Below are positions 5,517 to 9,030 of a stretch of DNA of 9,030 nt, one piece after another. Positions within the stretch are counted from its first letter, which is position 1; each line of letters begins with the position of its first letter. The stretch comes from Flavobacteriales bacterium (GTDB lineage Bacteria; Bacteroidota; Bacteroidia; Flavobacteriales; Parvicellaceae). The stretch covers positions 1 through 9,030 of the forward strand of contig JAAZYJ010000377.1 of NCBI GenBank assembly GCA_014239715.1, in the 5' to 3' direction. A program made the position numbers and the translations under genes. The notes under the pieces are model-generated. The model was not told where the DNA came from and searched no databases. It worked only from the letters and a program-made list of their open reading frames with translations.

Positions 5517-6557
5517 ATGAAATTATCTTCACCACGAGCCGTAGCAGCTTTTGTTGCTTTAGTATTAGGCGCAGTGATGGGTGCGTCTTATCTGATCTAT
5601 GCCACAATTCAAGGGGAGTATGATTTTTTATTGTTGAGCTTGCTTATCGCATTAGGTTTCATTGCTTCCTACATTATAGTTTATTACAGCCTGGAGTATT
5701 TCATTAACAATAAGATCAGATTGATCTATAGGACAATAAGAAAAAACAAGCTCGGAGGGAATGATACTAAAGAATTCATAATGTCCGAGGACGCTTTGGA
5801 AAAAGTGAATGAAGAGGTTGAAGATTGGGCAAAGGAGAATTTAAAACAAATAGAAGAACTTAAGGCGCAGGAATCGTTCCGTCGTGAATACATCGGAAAT
5901 CTGGCTCATGAGCTGAAGACCCCTGTTTTTAGTATACAAGGATATATTCTAACCCTGCTGGAAGGGGGACTGGAGGACGAGAAGATCAACAGAAAGTTCT
6001 TAGAAAGAGCATCTAAGGGTGTTGATCGAATGACAAAGATCATTGAAGACCTGGATGTAATTACAAAGCTGGAGGAAGGTAGACTGAACCTGAATCTGGA
6101 AAAGGGGGATATTGTCGAATTGGCTGGGGAAGTTATCGATAGCTTTGAGATGAAAGCGAAATCCAGAAAAATAGAGGTCAGGTTCAATTCTAATTATGAA
6201 CGATCCATCGGGGTGGAAATGGATCGCTCTCGCATAGGGCAGGTGCTTACGAACATAATTAATAATTCACTCAATTATGGAGATGAAAACGGTTTGACTG
6301 AAGTTAGATTTCATGACATGGATAAGCAGATTTTGGTAGAGGTTAGTGATAATGGAATCGGAATAGCTGAAAATCAACTGCCCAGATTGTTTGAGCGATT
6401 TTACAGAGTGGATAAGAGCCGGGCCAGAAATGAAGGAGGAACGGGATTGGGGCTAGCCATAGTAAAGCACATTGTCGAGTCTCATGGCCAATCCATAAAT
6501 GTTCGGAGTACCATTGGAGAAGGATCAACATTTTCGTTTACGCTAAAAAAGGCATAA
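5517..6557 (+). CDS. Membrane sensor histidine kinase (PhoR-like)
   Basis: The 346-residue partner of the preceding regulator; its ATG directly follows that gene's stop. Two hydrophobic helices (about 10-30 and 37-59) are separated by only about six residues, so there is no periplasmic sensor domain and the signal is probably sensed in the membrane or through another protein, as for PhoR with the Pst system. A linker predicted to be helical (about 60-120) leads to the dimerisation/phosphorylation domain with H131 in LAHELKTPVFSIQGY. The ATPase domain follows, with N box NNSLNYG (249-255), G1 box DNGIGI (278-283), F box LFERFYRVD (291-299) and G2 box GGTGLGLAIV (307-316). All catalytic motifs are intact. 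No clear terminator is seen after the stop. Kinase identity is certain; the stimulus is not visible. Confidence 0.93.
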   Translation: MKLSSPRAVAAFVALVLGAVMGASYLIYATIQGEYDFLLLSLLIALGFIASYIIVYYSLEYFINNKIRLIYRTIRKNKLGGNDTKEFIMSEDALEKVNEEVEDWAKENLKQIEELKAQESFRREYIGNLAHELKTPVFSIQGYILTLLEGGLEDEKINRKFLERASKGVDRMTKIIEDLDVITKLEEGRLNLNLEKGDIVELAGEVIDSFEMKAKSRKIEVRFNSNYERSIGVEMDRSRIGQVLTNIINNSLNYGDENGLTEVRFHDMDKQILVEVSDNGIGIAENQLPRLFERFYRVDKSRARNEGGTGLGLAIVKHIVESHGQSINVRSTIGEGSTFSFTLKKA

Positions 6558-6705
6558 CATTCTTTGCTTCCAAGATTGTAGGATTTGGCTTCCTCTTTAA
6601 AAGAACTGCACGCCGGTCTTACTTCATTTCGACCTACCATACATTAGCTGCATTCGTTTTTTCAAGAATACGTTATTTTAGTGCCTTTAAGAAAATCAGA
6701 TAAAG

Positions 6706-8016
6706 ATGAAATCATATTATTTAATTGCTTTGTCAATGCTCATTACATGTTCCGTAGCTGTTGGACAAGAAATAGGAAACTACGTGAATACCTCTGGGGT
6801 GATCAACGACCAAAAACTGGTCATGGATATTATGGAACGCGGGTATCCCGGGTATGCGGAGAGGGTACTCGAGACTTTTGACAAGAACAATTACGTCGAC
6901 ATGAGCAAAGATGCAAAAAGCACACTGCATCAGGTCAATGTGGTATTTCATGTGGTGTATCAGACGCCTGAGGAGAATATTCCGGATAGTGTTATTTATT
7001 CTCAGGTGGATGTTCTCAATGAAGACTTTCAACGGATGAATGCGGATTCAGTCAATTTGCGATCAATATTCACGCCCATTGCTGGTAAGCCAAACATTCA
7101 GTTTAACGTGGCGCAAATTATTCGCGTGCCGACAACAGCCACTTTTTCTGTTTCCTTAACCGGTCTGCCCGACAATGTCAAAGAAACGGCCAATGGTGGA
7201 TCTGACGCATGGGATACAGAGCATTATGTAAACATTTGGATTTGCAAATTAGAAAGCTTTTTCGGTGCCTTGTTTGGGTACGCTTATCCACCCGACGGTC
7301 TACCAAACTGGCCTGCCGGATCTGCTGCTCCGTCGCCTGAGCTGGAAGGCGTTGTGCTGGATTATCGAACGGTCGGTAGAAACAATCCGGTTCCGTTTGA
7401 TGACGGAATGGGTGGGACTTTCTTTATCAATGGTAGAACAGCAACGCATGAGGTGGGGCATTATTTCGGAATGCGACACATCTGGGGCGATGGTGGCGGC
7501 CTCTGGGGAGGTGATAGCTGTGGCGAAGATGATGGTATTCTGGATACTCCGAATCAAGGAGCCCAAAGCAATAACAATTGTGATACAACACTGAATACAT
7601 GTACAGATACTGTAGGCACCGATATGCCGGATCTGATTGAGAATCACATGGATTATTCAGAAGAGGCGTGTAAAAATATGTGGACTCAAATGCAAGCCAA
7701 TTTCATGAGAAATGTGTTGGAGAATGAACGTGCTGGATTGTTAACTGCTGCGGGCTTGAGTGAAACAGCAGATATCGACTTCACTATTTTTCCAAACCCA
7801 ACTGATAATGAAATCAATGTGATGCTTTCAGATCGTTCCGAAATTAATAGTGTTTCTATTACAGACCTTCTTGGTAATGTTGTTGCTTGTAAGATGGTAT
7901 CAGCGGGAGGTGCTCAGACAATATCGTTTGATTTGACTACTGCTGTTGCAGGAATATATTTAATTCACGTAGAGTCAGCTGAGGGTAAACTGACAAAAAA
8001 AGTAGTGATCTACTAG
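6706..8016 (+). CDS. Secreted M43 (pappalysin/cytophagalysin) zinc metallopeptidase with T9SS sorting domain
   Basis: A 436-residue exported protease. A Sec signal peptide (1-20) is probably cut between AVG and QE. A presumed pro-region (about 21-75) precedes the metzincin catalytic domain, with zinc site HEVGHYFGMRH (H248, E249, H252, H258) and Met-turn M315 in NHMDYSEEAC. Cysteines 272, 292, 299 and 322 could form two disulfides. After about residue 357 comes a type A T9SS C-terminal domain, starting FTIFPNPTDNEINV and ending GKLTKKVVIY, which directs export across the outer membrane and is normally cleaved there. Family members digest proteins outside the cell. The 148-base gap upstream (6558-6705) holds only a weak promoter-like TATTTTAG at 6674-6681 and no recognised gene. 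The stop overlaps that of the convergent glycosyltransferase gene. No cysteine precedes C180 in the exported protein, so the usual cysteine-switch latency seems absent. Confidence 0.93.
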   Translation: MKSYYLIALSMLITCSVAVGQEIGNYVNTSGVINDQKLVMDIMERGYPGYAERVLETFDKNNYVDMSKDAKSTLHQVNVVFHVVYQTPEENIPDSVIYSQVDVLNEDFQRMNADSVNLRSIFTPIAGKPNIQFNVAQIIRVPTTATFSVSLTGLPDNVKETANGGSDAWDTEHYVNIWICKLESFFGALFGYAYPPDGLPNWPAGSAAPSPELEGVVLDYRTVGRNNPVPFDDGMGGTFFINGRTATHEVGHYFGMRHIWGDGGGLWGGDSCGEDDGILDTPNQGAQSNNNCDTTLNTCTDTVGTDMPDLIENHMDYSEEACKNMWTQMQANFMRNVLENERAGLLTAAGLSETADIDFTIFPNPTDNEINVMLSDRSEINSVSITDLLGNVVACKMVSAGGAQTISFDLTTAVAGIYLIHVESAEGKLTKKVVIY

Positions 8017-9030
8017 TTTTTCCTTTGAATAAGTTCTTGCACCATTTTGGTGTATGATTCCTTTTCCCATTTTGCTGATATGGGGTTGGCATCTGCCTTC
8101 GATATTTTGTCCCAGCTCAGGTCGATTTGTCGGATCCATGGTGTTTTATTCAGGCGCTGATGGTATTTCGCCAGATACTGCTGCTCGGTCTGTCCAGGTG
8201 TTGGAATAAAAATACAATGTGCTCCGAGCTTCGCCAGGTCCATGATGCTGGAATAACCCGGGCGTGAGATGACCGTTCCGGATGAACAAATAGTTTGAGC
8301 CAGGTCCTTGTCATTTTGATGACTGATCACCGTTATGTTATTGCGCTGTTCTGTAGTCTGCTCCTCGGGTTTCCCGCCTAATACCAAAAGGGTTTCTTTT
8401 CTGCCCTTGAATGCTGACAGGATCAGTGATTCAAACTTGGTACGTTGTGGTTCCGGTCCGGAAATCAAGGCGCAATAGTCATAGATCTTTTTGCTTTCAA
8501 CTTTTTGAAGTCTCGACATTGGCCCTATATACCTGCAATTGTTCAGTAGTTTTCCGTGCCCAAGCGCACCTGATAAGTTAGGCTCGTTTTTCACATCAGG
8601 GATCCAGCATTGGGAGTACTGATTGATATACTTAGAATTTAATCTGAACAGGCGGTCTGCAAGAATTCCCGGAGCTTGAATGTTAATTTGGTGGGCTATG
8701 TATATGGACGGTATCGAATTGGAATGAAGGCCAAACCGATTATCAGAAATGACCAGGTCAATTTCGTGTTTCCGTATCAGATGCTGCAGCTCCAGCTGTT
8801 CTTCTTTTACCCGTTTTAAAACTTTAGGCATTTGCAAAAGCATTTTTACGGCCATGCTTCCATTTGCAGGGTAGGTGATGTTATACCCTTCAAAATGAAT
8901 ACAGGTCAGCTCAGGAAATAGTTGTTGAAGGAAACATTGTGACCTGCCGGATCCGGCAATAATGATCTCGTATTCAGAAGCCAGCTCTTGAATGATCGGA
9001 ACGCATCGAGCGGCATGTCCAAGTCCCCAA
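8013..9030 (-). CDS. MJ1255/MurG-like (GT-B) glycosyltransferase, N-terminal tip beyond window
   Basis: The frame stays open from the stop at 8013 to the window edge (338 visible residues); the ATG at 8855 is internal. The upstream sequence begins WGLGHAARCVPIIQELA, the glycine-rich N-terminal motif of this family, so only about ten residues are probably missing. A first Rossmann-like half (with IIIAGSGRSQ) is followed by a second half with SGPEPQR (190-196 of the visible part), LLVLGGKP and the donor-site region SRPGYSSIMDLAKLG (255-269) plus PTPGQTEQQYLA (277-288), as in MurG/GT28-type UDP-sugar transferases. There is no signal peptide or membrane segment in the visible part, suggesting cytoplasmic or membrane-surface action. 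Acceptor and sugar are unknown. It is convergent with the protease gene, and the overlapping stops leave no intergenic space. Confidence 0.85.
   Translation of the reverse strand, partial: WGLGHAARCVPIIQELASEYEIIIAGSGRSQCFLQQLFPELTCIHFEGYNITYPANGSMAVKMLLQMPKVLKRVKEEQLELQHLIRKHEIDLVISDNRFGLHSNSIPSIYIAHQINIQAPGILADRLFRLNSKYINQYSQCWIPDVKNEPNLSGALGHGKLLNNCRYIGPMSRLQKVESKKIYDYCALISGPEPQRTKFESLILSAFKGRKETLLVLGGKPEEQTTEQRNNITVISHQNDKDLAQTICSSGTVISRPGYSSIMDLAKLGAHCIFIPTPGQTEQQYLAKYHQRLNKTPWIRQIDLSWDKISKADANPISAKWEKESYTKMVQELIQRKN

Noticed and set aside
5906..6187. Minus-strand frame inside the histidine kinase gene
   Set aside because: It overlaps the conserved H-box region on the opposite strand, and its serine/phenylalanine-rich low-complexity translation is typical of a shadow frame.
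6674..6681. TATTTTAG as promoter of the metallopeptidase gene
   Set aside because: It has one mismatch in the -7 box and no TTG at the -33 distance; too weak to list as a feature.
7300..7647. 115-codon open frame antisense to the protease gene
   Set aside because: It lies wholly within the zinc-site region of a well-supported gene and its translation shows no recognisable domain; it is a shadow frame.
8855..9030. Taking the ATG at 8855 as the glycosyltransferase start, leaving 175 bases non-coding
   Set aside because: The same frame is open to the window edge and encodes the family's N-terminal GLGHAARC motif and first Rossmann strand, so the gene continues.
1..9030. CRISPR arrays, tRNA or rRNA genes, insertion sequences or integration sites
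   Set aside because: No repeated spacer pattern, cloverleaf, transposase frame or flanking direct repeats were seen.

Overview
The window looks like a chromosome segment of a free-living, probably marine or environmental member of the Bacteroidota. The reasons are a secreted protease with a type IX secretion C-terminal sorting domain, Bacteroidota-type -7 promoter boxes (TAnnTTTG), weak or absent Shine-Dalgarno sequences and a moderate to low G+C content. Gene density is high. I saw no tRNA, rRNA, CRISPR or mobile element.

Layout. (1) 1-574 (+): the 3' part of a phosphate-selective-porin-like outer-membrane protein, closed by a strong terminator. (2) 2638-606 (-): a compact arsenic operon, arsR-arsI-arsC-aquaglyceroporin, whose four genes overlap or nearly touch. 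Just upstream lie two tandem ATCG-N8-CGAT inverted repeats, a likely ArsR operator pair. (3) 4813-2691 (-): a full-length chromate transporter gene, chrA, followed two bases later by a bestrophin-family channel gene; both lie upstream of, and in the same direction as, the ars genes. (4) 4839-6557 (+): a PhoB/PhoR-like response regulator and histidine kinase pair, transcribed divergently from chrA. (5) 6706-8016 (+): a secreted M43 (pappalysin/cytophagalysin) zinc metallopeptidase with a T9SS tail. (6) 9030-8013 (-): a nearly complete MJ1255-like glycosyltransferase running off the right edge and sharing stop-codon bases with the protease gene.

How the genes may work together. Regions 1-4 share an oxyanion theme: phosphate/arsenate entry (porin), phosphate-type signalling (two-component pair), chromate efflux (ChrA) and arsenic detoxification. 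In the ars operon, ArsC would reduce arsenate to arsenite, ArsI would cleave the C-As bond of trivalent organoarsenicals to give arsenite, and the aquaglyceroporin would let arsenite leave down its gradient. No ArsB, Acr3, ArsA or ArsP pump is visible. This arsI plus channel pathway is the most interesting hypothesis here. The protease and glycosyltransferase look unrelated to it.
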